DNA of 64,000 nucleotides from Cerioporus squamosus (GCA_022592435.1 JABYQS010000006.1:434001-498000), one strand, 5' to 3'; shown: positions 11,362 through 23,929, counted from the stretch's first letter. Notes: generated by a model from the sequence alone, not told the origin. A program made the numbers and translations.

Positions 11362-12841
11362 TCAAGCCATGAGCGCAATGTGACGCAATTCGCTTATGGT
11401 ATCGTCAGTACAACGCAACGACTGTACCGCATTGGACACGTACTTCTGGACCTGCTGGCCGACCTTCATGGGCTCATACACCGTCTCCTCGTCGAGGTCG
11501 ACCTTGCCAAGGTTGATTGCATCTGCCCTGAGCGTACGGGCGCGCTGCTGCAACTCGGGTATAGGTGCGAGGTCATAGTCGGACGAAAGATGCCAGAAGA
11601 ATGTCGAGGAGATCCGGATGAGTGGGCGGTCGGGGTTCTCGGCCTTCCGACGTTCAATCGCCTGCGTGGTCGTAAGTACCATCGCGACCACCCATCGCAT
11701 CCAAGACAGGACCACGCACCTGTAGAGTCGCGTCGTTCACCACGACCTCGTGGTATCCGGCCCTGATGAGACCTCCGCTGAGGTGCTCGAGTTGCTTGCC
11801 GGCCTGTACTAGCAGGTATCGACCGGTGGGAGGGAACTTGACCGGGATGCGCTTACCGGTGTTGCGGGCCCAGATGTTCAGCCCGGGATAGCGCGATCGA
11901 CCGTGGATGGTCAGGAAGTTGAGGTCGGTGTGGAAGCCGGCGAGGATGGTGTCCTTCTTGCCGTATTTCACAAGATCAGAGGCGGTCGGGGCGAGTATAT
12001 GAGGTCTACAACGATACGTCGGATTTGAGATTGATTGTGCAACCTGTAGGACCTGGGTGTCTTACCCGTATCTGCCTGCTTCCCGGAACGTGTCTCGAGG
12101 GAGGCCAAGGCCGACTGCGGCCATTTCGGCGAGGTTCTCGACACTGAGGAGACGTATCAGGATGTTTTGAGCCAACGGTCTCCAGATGGTCCTTACGCAG
12201 TCTTCATTGAGGTGCCCCACTTTTCCATGACTGGGGTCCAACGTTCACGGATGTCATCAGCTCGAGGGATGACGTTTGGCGCGTTCAGATTGGGATACTT
12301 CGTCTCATATGGAGGCTTCTCGCTCATCTTCCAAAAGAAGCGGCACTTGGGATCCGGAGAGTGCGCGGTGATGTCCAGAGGACGCTCGGCGGGGTCCAAA
12401 CGAGCGATGACCTTCAAACACGGCTCATCCGCGGCGCACTTGGGCTTCTCCGTGTTCTCCAATGTCACGCCGATCTGACGGTGTCAGTCAGCATGACGGT
12501 CCAAAAGTTTGAACGAAGCATCCCTTGCCTGATAGCTAAGCTCCGGACGTTCGTCTTTCTTCAGCAGCTCTTCCGGTTGCGCAAAGTAATCCTCGATCAG
12601 GTCAAGGAATGTGCTGTTATCTTCCTCGAAGACGCGTGAGTCGTGAAGGAGAAGGGCGCCATACGTGATGAGAGCATCTGCCGCCTAGTTATATACACAA
12701 AGCTCTCAGATTTGCACGCCATCGGATGCTTCCTGAGACGAGGGTGCACCGTACCTTCTTGCACTCCTTCGCTGATGCCTCGGAGTCTGGGTTGGAGAGG
12801 AAAATGTCGAGGTCGATGATGGGAAGAATTACATCCGACAT
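11362..12841 (-). CDS. 2-oxoglutarate/Fe(II)-dependent dioxygenase-like (isopenicillin-N-synthase fold)
   Basis: Six exons on the minus strand: 12755-12841, 12529-12684, 12197-12474, 12066-12143, 11720-12005, 11362-11661; 394 aa. The N-terminus (MSDVILPIIDLDIFL, then DALITYGALLLHDSRV) is the usual non-haem dioxygenase N-domain. The centre has VENLAEMAAVGLGLP and the iron motif HTD in AGFHTDLNFLTIHGRS. Further on are a second candidate His ligand (AGYHEVVV) and an Arg-x-Ser, RISSTFF, that could bind 2-oxoglutarate. The long C-terminal tail is typical of fungal members. Substrate unknown. The intron at 12475-12528 begins with GC (CAG|GCAAGG) and is the only junction giving ELSYQIGVTLEN. All phases close, so the gene looks intact. 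Confidence 0.8.
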
Positions 12842-13114
12842 TATGGCCGTTGTCTTGGTCTCTGGTCAAGAGTCTCGAGACAAAAGCCTCAGACGCGAGT
12901 GGTGGACGGTGGGAGGAACTCTAGGCGAGCAGCGGTCGCGGGCCGCCGTCCTTGATCGACGCTTGCCATATCGGGCACTACAGGAGAGCGACTCACGTGA
13001 CCCTAATATAGGCAGGACGCAATGAGCGCTTACCCGCCTTGACTAACCCTTGCACGCGCCGCGTTTATACCAGCCACCCGTCACACAGACTACGACCCCC
13101 GACGACCAGCCAAG

Positions 13115-13956
13115 ATGATCAAGGTACGCGTGCATGGCGTTGAAACCAGGATGTCTTACGACGTCCGGTTAGATCTGGAGTATGAAGAAGAATGAGGACC
13201 AGGCGGCGAAGAAGAAACCCAAGACGAGTGCCGCTCAGATTCGCGTGCAGAAAGGTGTGCCCCGTCGTTCTGAATGTCTATGAACGTCATGGCTGAAGAA
13301 GACACTCTGATATGTGTGCAGATCTCACCGAGCTGGACCTACCACCAACAATGGTGACTAACTTCCCAGATCCCGCCGATCTCCTCAACTTCACCCTCAC
13401 TATTACCCCCGATGAGGGTGCGTACGACCGTTCACGTTCACCCCACTCTGCGCTGCATATACTTACGGTTGCGTCAAGGTATGTACAAGGGTGGCTCGTT
13501 CCTGTTTACGTTCAAGATCAATGCCAACTACCCCCACGAACCTCCAAAGGTCAAGTGCGAGAACAAGGTGCGTATTATCTTTGCACGCCCTGCTGAAGGT
13601 CTCTTCACATACCGTTGGAACACCTCGCCGCCGCCACAGATATACCACCCGAACGTTGACCTGGCCGGTAACGTTTGCTTGAACATTCTCCGAGAGGACT
13701 GGAAGCCAGTGCTGAACCTCAACTCGGTCATGGTCGGCCTGCAATATCTCTTCCTCGAGCCAAACGCGGATGACCCATTGAACAAGGGTGAGTTCCTCGA
13801 TCCATATAAACACATGTGGCTCATGACCTCGCTACCGCAGAGGCGGCGGAGGAGCTCAAGCGCAACCGCGAGCAGTTCATCTACAACGTGAAGTCCTCCA
13901 TGCGGGGTGGCACGATCAAGGGGGAGAAATATGACATTGTGATCAAAGAACACTGA
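13115..13956 (+). CDS. UBC12: NEDD8-conjugating enzyme E2 (Ubc12)
   Basis: Transfers the ubiquitin-like protein NEDD8/Rub1 to cullins. Six exons (13115-13123, 13173-13254, 13322-13417, 13479-13567, 13640-13787, 13841-13956) give 179 aa, the normal size. The N-terminal [18 protein letters not shown] is the Ubc12-specific extension that docks on the E1. The UBC fold follows, with [17 protein letters not shown] and [11 protein letters not shown]. The HPN motif (IYHPN) and the active Cys sit in [14 protein letters not shown], and the C-terminus is DIVIKEH. The very short first exon (three codons) was chosen because it gives the canonical MIKIW start. All splice phases agree. Confidence 0.95.
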
Positions 13957-14781
13957 GCTCTTCAGGATATCTTATTTCCTCGGGCTGTGCCACTGCTCCC
14001 TTGCCGCGTCGCCTCTGCATGGTCCATTGACCCATCATACATCGGTGTAGGGGAGAGGTAGACTAGACGTGTACTATTCTGTTGTGACTGTATCTGGAAC
14101 CTTGCACATCTGCTCTCGCTTTGCATCTTCGACGTGTTCTATACACTACATAATCGCCTCCTACTCTCAAAGGCCTTGGCCGTACCTTCGAGTCCGTTGG
14201 CTATCGTGCAATGCTTCGAAGCTAACTCACTGTTAGCGCAACGTGATCGATTGAATGTCCATTGTTGTCGTTCCCTGTCGGGGCGAGGCAGCAACTACTT
14301 TTGGTGCGTGCATGTAATCTACATGATAGCGGCGCCATCTGGACGCACTGCGCAAAGATGAATTCGAAAGGTTCTTCCCATGATTAGTATGAATGTCAAC
14401 ACGTCTCGTACAAACGATAGCAATAGTCCGGATAAGATTAAAAGCGGCGTTGTGAGGTGAGGGTAAGGGACTCGGAGCAGGCGGGGGGTTATATAGCAGG
14501 ACGTCAGGAGATCGGGATCGGATATGAGATCGAATAAAGACTTAGAAGATACCAGAGTCGACGTGAAAATCCGCGAGTGCCCCGGAAACCAAAGGGAAAG
14601 CAAGCAAGCGAGCGAATGCAGCAGCAAGAGATCGGACGATGATCATATGTTGTAGTAGGTAAGCAGGTCTATGTGATGCGCAAGACGAGTGTCTCTGAAT
14701 GGTGTTAGTATGTATGTAGATACGTACGGCGGGCATGTGCAAAATGCGGTGGTATCGGTGAATGAGTTTCCATTATGTTCA
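13957..14781. other. Convergent intergenic region, no gene seen
   Basis: Lies between the 3' ends of UBC12 and the minus-strand Ser/Pro-rich gene. Only short overlapping frames are present, with no motif. I see no RNA gene or repeat here. Confidence 0.4.
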
Positions 14782-17700
14782 TCAGTGCGTGGAGTTCGTC
14801 ACACCCCCGTGCTGTGTCCAGCTGTTCCGGGAGCCGTCTCCTGCGTCGGACAGCGACGGCGGCAGAGGTGCAGGCTGATACGACGATAGACGAGGGGGTT
14901 CCGGAAGCGGGTTCGCCAGCGACATAGGCAGAGGGGAGCGCTGGTACGCGGAGAGTCGCGGAGGGTTGGGAAGAGGATTGTGCGCCAGAGGGTCTGGGGA
15001 CGCATAGCCAGAATGTCTGTAGTACTGCTGCGCGGGAGACATCATGGGGTTCTGAGGCGGCGGCGACGCGAACTGCGCGTAGGAAGCGTGGCCCTCCGCA
15101 CCCTGGTAGACGACGTAGGTGTGGCTGGACCCGTGCATCTGCTGGGCAGCAAGGGGGATACTGGACGCCTTCTGCAACTCCGCAACGGCAGTGACGCTCG
15201 GGATAGAGCTGACGCGCTGCAGCTCGGTGCTAATGAAGGTTGACGGGCGAGAGTCGCTCCCGATCGTGGCCGGAGTGGACACCACGGGCATGCCGTCTGG
15301 ACCATAGGCCATGCTGCGGGCCTTCCACAGCCGCTCCATCTCCCATGCGTCCTTGGCCCTCACAGACGAGAGGTCCGCAGCACTGTGCAGCTCAGAGTTA
15401 GGCCGAGTGGTAGCACTCGCGGACAAATGCCGCTCACGCGTCTGTTGCTGTGCGACCGTCGCACCTGTAGAGGTGCTGCTGCTCGCTCTCTTCGACGCCC
15501 GACCTTCCTCGATATCGCTCGTCTTCTTCTCGGTGTCGCTGTTCTTCCTCGTGCTGCGGCGCGGCGCAACAGGCGTCTGTGTCGACCGGACGGAGTTGAT
15601 CGATGGCGGTTTCTCGCGGCCGCTCGTCGAAGGGTGCCTCCTGTGCCGCAAGTCGCCCTCCTCAGTGCTGCTGCTGTGGTCCCGGCGCCGCCTGCTCTCC
15701 TCGCGATGCGCTGGCTGGTCCCGTTCGGGCGACTTGGTCCTCGCCTTGTCCTTCGACGATTTGGATTTCTTCGGAGAGTCCGCGGGCGTCTCCACAACCT
15801 CCCACTGCTCACCCATTCCCATAATAACTTCGGTCGCTTTCTGGATGGTGCCGGAGGGGCTGCGGACCAGCTTGAACGTTTCGGTCTGCCTCGTGGACTT
15901 GGAGCGAGACGCTCCATCCTTCGACTTGGTAGGAGAGCGGTCCACGCGTTTGCTGGGCGACTGACGGCTGTCCTGAGTCATATTGGCTGTCGGGGGAATG
16001 ACGAGTGAGGCAGGTGCAGTATAGGGCGTAGGAGGATTCACAAAAAGCGAGGCGCGAGCAAGAGCCATGTCCTCCGGGGGTGGCAGGGGGGTCGCAGTGG
16101 ATGCAGGAGAGGCCGACTGCGCGAGAGCAGTCTGGACTTGAGGAGGCGAGGACGGAGAGCCGACAGTGGAAGCGGCAGGAGAGTAGTCCTCCATCACAGT
16201 CTGCAACATGTGAGCAGGACTAGGTGGGGGCAACTCCGGTAATGGCGGGGAAGAGGGCGGCACGGGGGGTCGCATAGGAGGATCCGACAACTGCACGGAG
16301 AACCGAGGGCGAACGGAGTCCATCTGCATGGGTGAATCCGTCCTAGGGACGTCCGGGAGCGGCAGGTCCTCCTTCGATCGTGGCGCCGGAGAAACCTCCT
16401 CGTAGACATACGTCGAAGCTGGGAGTGGTACTGGCACGCCCATGGGGGTGTCATCTCCCGAGCTTGGATCATCAGGATTGGTGATTGTCAGTCTCCCAGA
16501 CGTCCGTATCTCGCGCACCGATACTGAATCGGCTGAACGGCGACTGGCGGCGTCATGGTCGACCGACTCTCTCTGAACAGCCTCTATCGAAGGAGGAGGA
16601 ACACGCTTGGGGGGCTCAGGAGACTTCGAGAGGCGAGAGGACGCGCGTTGGTGGGCCTCCGGAGATTGAGGACTGGTTGGGGTATGCATAGGGCTAGGAC
16701 TGGGTTGCAGATGATTACCGACATGGGCCCATTCGGTCCCATAACCATTCTGTGTGACGGGCTTCTCCGGCTTGCGAAGAACGCTGAATCGCTTCACAAG
16801 TCGGCCGAGGATGCTACCCCGCTTCGCTTTCTGCAAAGAGGGCTGAAGAGACGGGAGCGAGGTCATGGATGGGGCGACCGTCGATTGCCGCCGCAACGCA
16901 TCCGCTTGTGTACCTAGAGGGCCAGAGGACGTTAGCGAAATAACAGCAGTCACGCTGCGGATATTCATTCACCGTCTGGGCCACTGAACAAGCCGTTGAA
17001 CGGTTTACGTCGTTTGCTCAGTTTACGAGGCAACTGAATCTGGGCAGGATCCAAGACGTGTAGATGGACCGCGGAGGTTGATTGCGACAGTGGAGAGGGC
17101 GCCATTGTCCTGTGGCGCGTGCCGTGGTTCATACTCGCGCGCCGGGGTCGACTGCTGTAGTGGTTTGGGCTAGTAGGACCAGGACCTATGGGGCTTATAG
17201 GACTCTGCATCGGGGTAAGAATCGCGGGAGGCAGAGATTGCAGAATCACGTACCTCGGGCTCTACCTTCTGGTCATACGGAGTAGGCGAGTGGCCGACAC
17301 TGGTCGGACTCCAGGGGTCCCCACCGTCTGAGATGTCTACGTTGTCATGGGTATTCTGAGACACCTTCCTACTTCGAGGCTTGACGGGCTCCTGGATGCG
17401 GATCTGGGATGAAGAAGGGGTAGGCAGAGGTGAGCCAGACGGGGTTCTGCTTGGCCCTGCCATTCGTGATGGGTCTTGTGCACGTTCGGGTGCCGACATC
17501 ATGGGCGGGAAGGAAGGAGAGAAAACAGAGGGGGGTCGCCCATTCTGGGTGGGCGGGAGGAGATGGTGATTGCGGTACCAGCGGGGACCGGACGGGTTGT
17601 GCAGTGGGTACTTTATCCGAAACTGCGCGGCAGAGGCGGTCGCGGACTCGACCTCGCGATGGTACCACGAAGGCAGCTCATTGAGAGGATCCGGATAATG

Positions 17701-17879
17701 GAGATGGCGTAGGGATTGAAAAGCGGTCGCGCGCTGTCCTGCTCCTTCTCCTGCATGTCTAAGCTGGCACTCCGTGCGCTGCCCTTCTGCTTGGCATGAC
17801 GGTCATCCGGGTGCTTCTTGCTCGCTTTTCGGGTCAAGAAGCTCTTGCTGCGAGCCTGTTTGCGACCCGGTGCTTCCAT
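14782..17879 (-). CDS. Large Ser/Pro-rich, mostly disordered protein of unknown function; frame break near the N-terminus
   Basis: Reliable exons on the minus strand are 14782-16913, 16973-17204 and 17254 to about 17690. They are joined by introns 16914-16972 (phase 1) and 17205-17253 (phase 0). The N-terminal part has a conserved-looking aromatic block (DPLNELPSWYHRE, FRIKYPLHNPSGPRWYRNHHLLPP). The rest is low complexity, with many SP/TP sites, a basic patch (KRGSILGRLVKRFSVLRK) and Arg/Lys/Ser-rich stretches (KSKSSKDKARTKSP, RRRRDHSSSTEE). The likely first segment, 17879-17695 (MEAPGRKQARSKSFLTRK ... FNPYAISIIR), is one base out of frame with DPLNELP and no intron can bridge it. No catalytic domain is seen. 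It could be a cytoskeletal, cell-polarity or signalling scaffold, but nothing here proves that. Confidence 0.7.
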
Positions 17880-18305
17880 GGCGCGGGAAGTGGGATGGAG
17901 AGGTATAAACGCGTTGCGGTGCCCTCAGAGCTGAGTCGATGGGATAGGTAGCGGCTAGTAGTGGCCGCTCGAGCGTCGGACCTAGGTGTTCGCTGATCGT
18001 CGCTCGCTGTTGCTGGGAAATGCAGATCAGAGAATAAAAAGGACTAGAGAAGGGCTGGCATGGAGGAAGGAGAGGCGGGAGAAACGAGCGGCGAGAGCCT
18101 GTGGACAAGGGACTCGAGACGGCGGACTCGGAGAGACCACGTTCCCTGCACTCGCGCGACCGCCCTGCGCGGGCGTCTGCGCATGTGCGACTGCCGGTGT
18201 CCGGGGTCCGCACCGGCCAGACCTCCTCAAGACTTGGATTTTAACAGACTGCACCAGACTGCACCTCTCTCACTCCTGCCCAGGTTTCGCCTCGTCCGCC
18301 TCGCC
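17880..18305. promoter_or_regulatory. Divergent promoter region, Ser/Pro-rich gene / ADE5,7
   Basis: A 426-bp spacer between divergent genes. The last ~50 bases before the ADE5,7 ATG are pyrimidine-rich (runs of CTC/CTT). No clear TATA element is placed well for either side. Function is inferred from position. Confidence 0.35.
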
Positions 18306-21142
18306 ATGTCCCAGCTTAACGTCCTCGTCATCGGCAGCGGTGGGCGAGAGCACGCGCTCGCATGGAAGCTCTCTCAGTCTACGCTCGTGCGCAAGATCTT
18401 CGTCTGCCCAGGAAACGGCGGTACGTCTTTCGAGGCGAAAACCGAGAATGTCGACCTCTCGCCCTCCGACTTTCCTGCGCTCGTAGACTTCGCTCTCAAG
18501 AATGAGGTACGGAATCACCGCGCGTCGGGGAACTCTCCATACAATTTATCGTGCTCTCCTTAGGTCTCTCTCGTCCTCCCGGGCCCGGAGCAGCCTCTGG
18601 TAGATGGCATCGAAACGCACTTTCGCAAAGGTACAGTGCATCGCTTTGTTAACTTGCTACTCTAACGTCCCGAAAAGTGGGAACTCCGGTTTTCGGTCCT
18701 TCCGCCCTGGCTGCGCGCATGGAGGGATCCAAGGCGTTTTCCAAGGCGTTCATGGACCGCCACAACATCCCAACCGCCAAGTTCAAGGTCTTCCAGGCGT
18801 CCGAGGTCGATCACGCGATTCAATACGTGCGCAACTGCGGCTTCAAGGTCGTCCTGAAAGCAAGCGGCCTCGCTGCCGGCAAGGGTGTGCTTCTGCCCGA
18901 GACCGTGGAGGAGGCGATCGCGGGCCTCAAGGAGATCATGGTTGACAATGTCTTTGGATCGGCAGGTCTGCGACCAGCAATCCCATGTGTATATACGTCA
19001 TTGAGAATTTATTTCTTTTCTATCAGGCAGCGAGGTCGTTGTAGAGGAGCTCTTGACAGGGCCCGAAGTGTCCGTCCTCGCGTTCTCCGATGGCTACACG
19101 ATCACCCCTCTGCCTGCCGCGCAGGACCATAAACGCATTGGCGAGGGCGACACTGGGCCCAACACGGGCGGTATGGGTGCATATGCCCCGGCACCCGTCG
19201 CAACTCCTGAGGTCATGGACCGCATTGTGAAAGAGGTCCTCCAACCCACGATTAGCGGCATGAGAAAAGAGGGTACGTAACTCCGTACGCTCACTGCACG
19301 GCGATGCCAAACAAGCTTGATCAGGATTCCCATTCGTGGGCTTGCTGTTCACCGGTTTGATGATTACTGCGGACGGGCCGAAGGTCCTCGAGTATAACGT
19401 CAGGTTTGGTGACCCGGAGACGGAGGCTCTCGTACTGCTGCTGGATCCTTCAACAGACCTTGCGGCCGTTCTTCTCGTACGCCGTTCACCTCCTGGCCCG
19501 ACTCTTTACTCACCGGCCTAACGTCATAGGCATGCGCGGAGCGGAGACTCGACTCCGTGGAGGTCAAGGTACGCCAAGGCTTCGGCGTGTCCGTTGTTCT
19601 CGCTTCCCAGGGATACCCGGGCAGCTACGCCAAGGGAAAAGAGATCACTGTCGGGCAGCTCCCAGCCGGTAAGTTGCACGTCCCGAGTTGTTGCCATAGT
19701 GTCAGCTACTGAAGGTGTGTGTAGACTGTGGTAGCGTTCCATGCAGGCACATCCACCGTTGGCGGTAAAACTGTTACCTCGGGTGGCCGGGTCCTCTGCG
19801 TCTCCGCTTACGCACCAACACTACGTGAAGCCCTTGACGCCGCGTACGCCGGTATTGCGAACGTAACCTTTGAGGGTAAGGTCTTTCGACGCGACATCGC
19901 TCACAGGTAAGTATATCGAGCTGTCGTAAAATCCGTCTATTCACGTGGAATCTTTGTAGGGCACTGTCTGCCCAGAGCGAGACCTCCCAGGGCTTGACCT
20001 ACGCTCAGGCAGGTGTCTCTGTCGATGCTGGCAATGCGCTGGTGGAGGCAATCAAGCCATATGTCCGTGCAACGCGTCGGTCTGGCGCCGATGCTGAGAT
20101 TGGCGGATTTGGAGGTGTGTTCGACCTGAAGGCCACCGGATACAAGGACCCCGTTCTCGTCAGCGGGACCGACGGTGTCGGCACAAAGTTGCGTATTGCG
20201 TTGGAAGTGGGCCTGCATGACTTCGTCGGTACGTTCAAAGCCCATCCCGCCGCTCGTTCGTAGCGAATGATTTTTTGCTCCGCAGGCGTTGATCTCGTAG
20301 CGATGTCGGTGAACGACCTCTTGGTACAAGGCGCGGAGCCGCTGTACTTCCTTGACTACTTCGCCTGCAGCAAGCTCGACGTCGAAACCGCCTCGCGCGT
20401 TATCAAGGGCATCGCAGACGGGTGCGTGCAGGCTAGGTGTGCCCTGATCGGTGGGGAGACGGCCGAGATGCCCAGCATGTACCACGGAGGTGCGTATCTG
20501 CCTCCTCCAGGAGACGATCCGGTGCTGACGCTTCGGACAGATGACTACGACCTGGCTGGCTTCGCCGTCGGTGCCGTCGAGCGCGAGCAGATCCTCCCGC
20601 AACGTACCATCGCGCCCGGCGACGTCCTGCTCGGCTGCCCTCGTCCGGGTGTACACTCCAACGGCTTCTCGCTCGTGCGCAAGGTCGTCGCCCGCTCCGG
20701 GCTCTCCTACGCCGACCCCTGCCCCTGGGACGCCTCCGTCACGCTCGGCCGCGCGCTGCTCGAGCCGACGCGCATCTACATCAAGAGCGTGCTGCCTGCA
20801 GCGCAGGCGGGGCTGCTCAAGGGCATGTCGCACATCACCGGGGGCGGGTTCGTGGAGAACATTCCGCGCGTCCTGCCCGCGGGCCTGGGGTGCTTTATCG
20901 ATGCATCAACGTGGGAGCTGCCCCCCGTCTTCCGCTTCCTGATGCAGCACGGGGGCGTCGAGCCGCTCGAGATGGCGCGGACGTTCAACAACGGCTTGGG
21001 CATGGTCCTCGTGGTCGCGCCGGACGCGGTCCCCCGCGCGGTCGAAGCGCTGCAGAGCGCAGGCGAGAAGAACGTGTTCCGGATCGGAGAGGTCACTGCC
21101 CAGCCCGGCGTCGAGATGCGCAATCTGAGCGCGTGGCGTTGA
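18306..21142 (+). CDS. ADE5,7: Bifunctional purine enzyme: GAR synthetase / AIR synthetase
   Basis: Catalyses two steps of de novo IMP synthesis: glycinamide ribonucleotide synthetase (N-half) and aminoimidazole ribonucleotide synthetase (C-half). Ten exons: 18306-18506, 18564-18630, 18678-18965, 19027-19272, 19325-19476, 19530-19668, 19735-19906, 19960-20228, 20286-20489, 20541-21142; 779 aa, as expected. GARS motifs: [37 protein letters not shown] (ATP-grasp), [30 protein letters not shown] motifs: SYAQAG-like [59 protein letters not shown] and [11 protein letters not shown]. The acceptor at 19735 is the only one keeping frame into AFHAGTS, so a few residues there are less certain. Confidence 0.95.
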
Positions 21143-21741
21143 TCTTCCTGGCAGGGGGGTTCAAAAAGGCATCGGTCAGCTGCCCCGATGTCGGGACCAC
21201 AGGGTTCTGGCGGAGCAGTGCGCGGTGCAAAAAAAACGGTATCTTGAACTGTATCGATATTAGTAGAGCTAGCGACAGCAGCGTCTGGGGACGTCAACAG
21301 CCAGTGTGTAAGGTACTTGGCGCGAGAAGTATATAGCTACGACATAGAGTGATGCTACGATAGGCAGATCGGTGTCAAAAATACTACGTGCTTTTGTGTG
21401 TATGGGACAACATGAAGAACGTGAACGAAGCGATAAACAAGACAACGACGTGTGGCATCTAAATATGGATGAGAGAACACGGTGTACTGCAAGATGGATG
21501 GATGGAGATATATGATAGATAGTGTGTACGCAACGCAGGTGGCGGAGTGGTGGGTCCAAATGCATATGATGGTGTCGTGACAGCTGTAGGATCGAGTCCT
21601 CACGCTATGTATGGACAAGCAGGAGAGCCAGAGAGGGATACAGAATACACTAGAGCCCGATGAGAGTACGGGAGAACAATCGAGAGATCGACAGGCAAGA
21701 ACCACAGCGTATAGCACGAGCCGAGGACAGCATAGTCCATT
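21143..21741. other. Convergent intergenic region, no gene seen
   Basis: Between the 3' ends of ADE5,7 and the ankyrin-CCCH gene. It is more AT-rich than its surroundings and shows no conserved frame. It presumably holds both 3' UTRs. Confidence 0.4.
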
Positions 21742-23929
21742 TTAGGCGGAGACAGACACCTCTTTCGGAGCGTCGGGAACAGCGGTAGCCGCAGCGGCGA
21801 AAGAGAGGGGGAGCTTGTTGACAGGCTGCTCGGGCACGACGCCGTTGACCTCCGCCTGAACGATCATGTAAATTTTTTCAGATCACAAGGCAAGCACGAT
21901 CGTCGAATTACGAACCTTTGGCGCTGGTGCTGACACAAGCTGGTCAGGAGTATTGCCTCGAGTCTGCGTCTCCTTACGTGGAGGCGCAGGAGCCTGGAGA
22001 ACCTGGGCAGCCGTGGGCCCGGAGTAGCCAGGGGTTGTCGTACCATTCGAGCTGGCACGCGAAGACGGGACTGAGCCGCCGAGGACAGGGAACTCGTCCG
22101 CGTTGGGACGCGCTGGATTTTCGGAGGACCGAACCGCCTGTCCTGTCGAGGACCGTTGGCGAAGCCGTTGGGCTTGAAGGGCATGCGACCTTTCTGGCCA
22201 GGCTCCGCGGACTGCGAGCGGCTAGAATCGGTCGTGCTCGTGCCAGTTCCGTTGCGGCTGTGCGCCGGTACCTTCCCCCGCGTGTTAACCTCGATTTTCC
22301 AACCTCGGAGGGATATAGGACTTACCTCCTGCGTTGTCAAAGCGGCAAACTTCTCCTCAAGCGTGGCCATCCCATTGGCGTGGAAGGGAGGGCGTGGCCT
22401 GTGGCCTCCCCGCACGGAAAAATGCGACGTGTGGTGGTTCCCGGTGCATCGGGAAGGACGTGGGGGAAGCGGCAATCGTCGCTGAGGAAACAAGTATAAG
22501 CATAGACGAGCATCAAGCGGACGCCTCAAGTACGTACCCGTTCCTGCAACGCCCTGAGGGGAAGAACAAGCATGGAGGCTTGCCTCCGCGGCCGCCAAAC
22601 GAGGGCCTGCGAGGTCCGCCCCGGCGGTTATGGTTCATTTCCCTGGGCATCGGACCGGGACCGTAGCCATCCGCCTGCGGGTGGCCATGCACGGGCGACT
22701 TCGGGGAAATGACATCCGCGACTTCGCCGTTAGGCTGCATGGGCGGCGGCGCGTACTGCGGATGCATGGCGTACGGCGGCGCGACGCCGTGTGCACTCGG
22801 AGAGATGGGGGTGTACATCGCAGGCGGGGGAGGCGACTGCGCGGAAGTCGGGCTGGTCTGGAGAGGGGGGAGAGCAGGGACAGAGACGGGAATCGGGACG
22901 GGTGCAGGGTGGCCGTACGTCGGGGATACGGGCGAGACCACGCCGTACGGCATAGGCGGCTGGCCTGCGGAGTGACTGAAGGGCCCTTGTACGGGCGACA
23001 TCACCTCCGAACCTGACCGTGCGTGTGCCATCGGAGGAGGTGGTGACATGACATGTGCACCGTTGGGAGAGGCCCCGTAGGAGCCAGGCGGTACGGGGTA
23101 ATAGGTAGGCGGGTACGGCGCGGGGTTCATGGGGTCATAAGGAGCGGCGTATTGGGTAGGCGGAGGCGGCCCTTGCATGTACGGGCTCTGTGGATGAGCA
23201 AACATGCACGAGGAGCCGTAGCGGCACGCAGGGTAGTATCGGCAAGGGATCATGCGAGCTATGTCCGGAGGAGGAAGGTTCCCCAGTCCAGAAGGGTTTT
23301 GGTCGGTCGACATATGGGGAGGAGGAGCATAGTAAGGCACTGTACCGTCAGGCATCATCGGTGGAGGTACAGGCATCGGGGGGTAGTAGTAGGCTCCGGG
23401 CGGGGGAGGGTAGTACCCGTTCGTCGCCGGGTCGACGTGGTTGCCGTCTACCGGTTGCTCCTGGGGGTACGCACCATCGGCTTGCGGCGCAGGAGGCTGG
23501 CCCATCTTGCCCTTCGCTGCAGAGAGCAAACCGAGGACGACTGGGTCCGAGGTGTATGACTCCGGAGGACCCTGGCTGGAGGCGTTCGTGGGATCGGCCC
23601 CTGCGGGATTAATCACAGGATTAATCCGAGCGCACGTCGAACAGATGCCCATAAGACTAGCCACGTACCCTTGTCCAGCAGGATGCGTACGACCTCTACG
23701 TGTCCGTTCTTCACAGCCTCGATGAGGGGAGTAACGCCGGTATGATCTTGTGACGAGACGTGTCAAGTGAATACGCAGATCGGGGACGCGGACGCGCGCA
23801 GATAATTCGGGACGCAGAGGCACGTAACTCACCCTTGACCTCGATGTCTACCGGAGTGGCCTCCTTCAAGAGTTCGACTACATTCTCGATGCTACCCTCG
23901 GAGCAAGCCTTCCAGAGCGGGGAGACCAT
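21742..23929 (-). CDS. Ankyrin-repeat / CCCH zinc-finger protein with two apparent frameshifts
   Basis: Probable RNA-binding regulator combining ankyrin repeats and CCCH fingers. Exon 1 starts at 23929 (MVSPLWKACSEGSIENVVELL). Exon 2 completes an ankyrin repeat (HTGVTPLIEAVKNGHVEVVRILLDKG). The large third exon begins ADPTNAS and carries a long Pro/Tyr-rich stretch. It also carries CCCH finger 1 (CRYYPACRYGSSCMFAH) and the start of finger 2 (CLFFPSGRCRNG), which the next exon completes (DDCRFPH). Further downstream are MATLEEKFAALTTQE and, near the end, NADEFPVLGGS and KLPLSFAAAATAVPDAP. Between DDCRFPHVLPDAPG and HHTSHFSVRGG, and again between FGPPKIQRVP and NADEFPVL, the frame slips by one base at GGG/CCC runs. 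Both are fixed by one extra base. The C-terminal exon joins through a phase-0 intron ending just before AEVNGVV. Confidence 0.75.

Noticed and set aside
14782..16968. Long plus-strand frames antisense to the Ser/Pro-rich gene
   Set aside because: They mirror a low-complexity minus-strand gene; composition is Arg/Leu/Ala-rich without motifs, as expected for reading frames opposite Ser/Pro-rich DNA.
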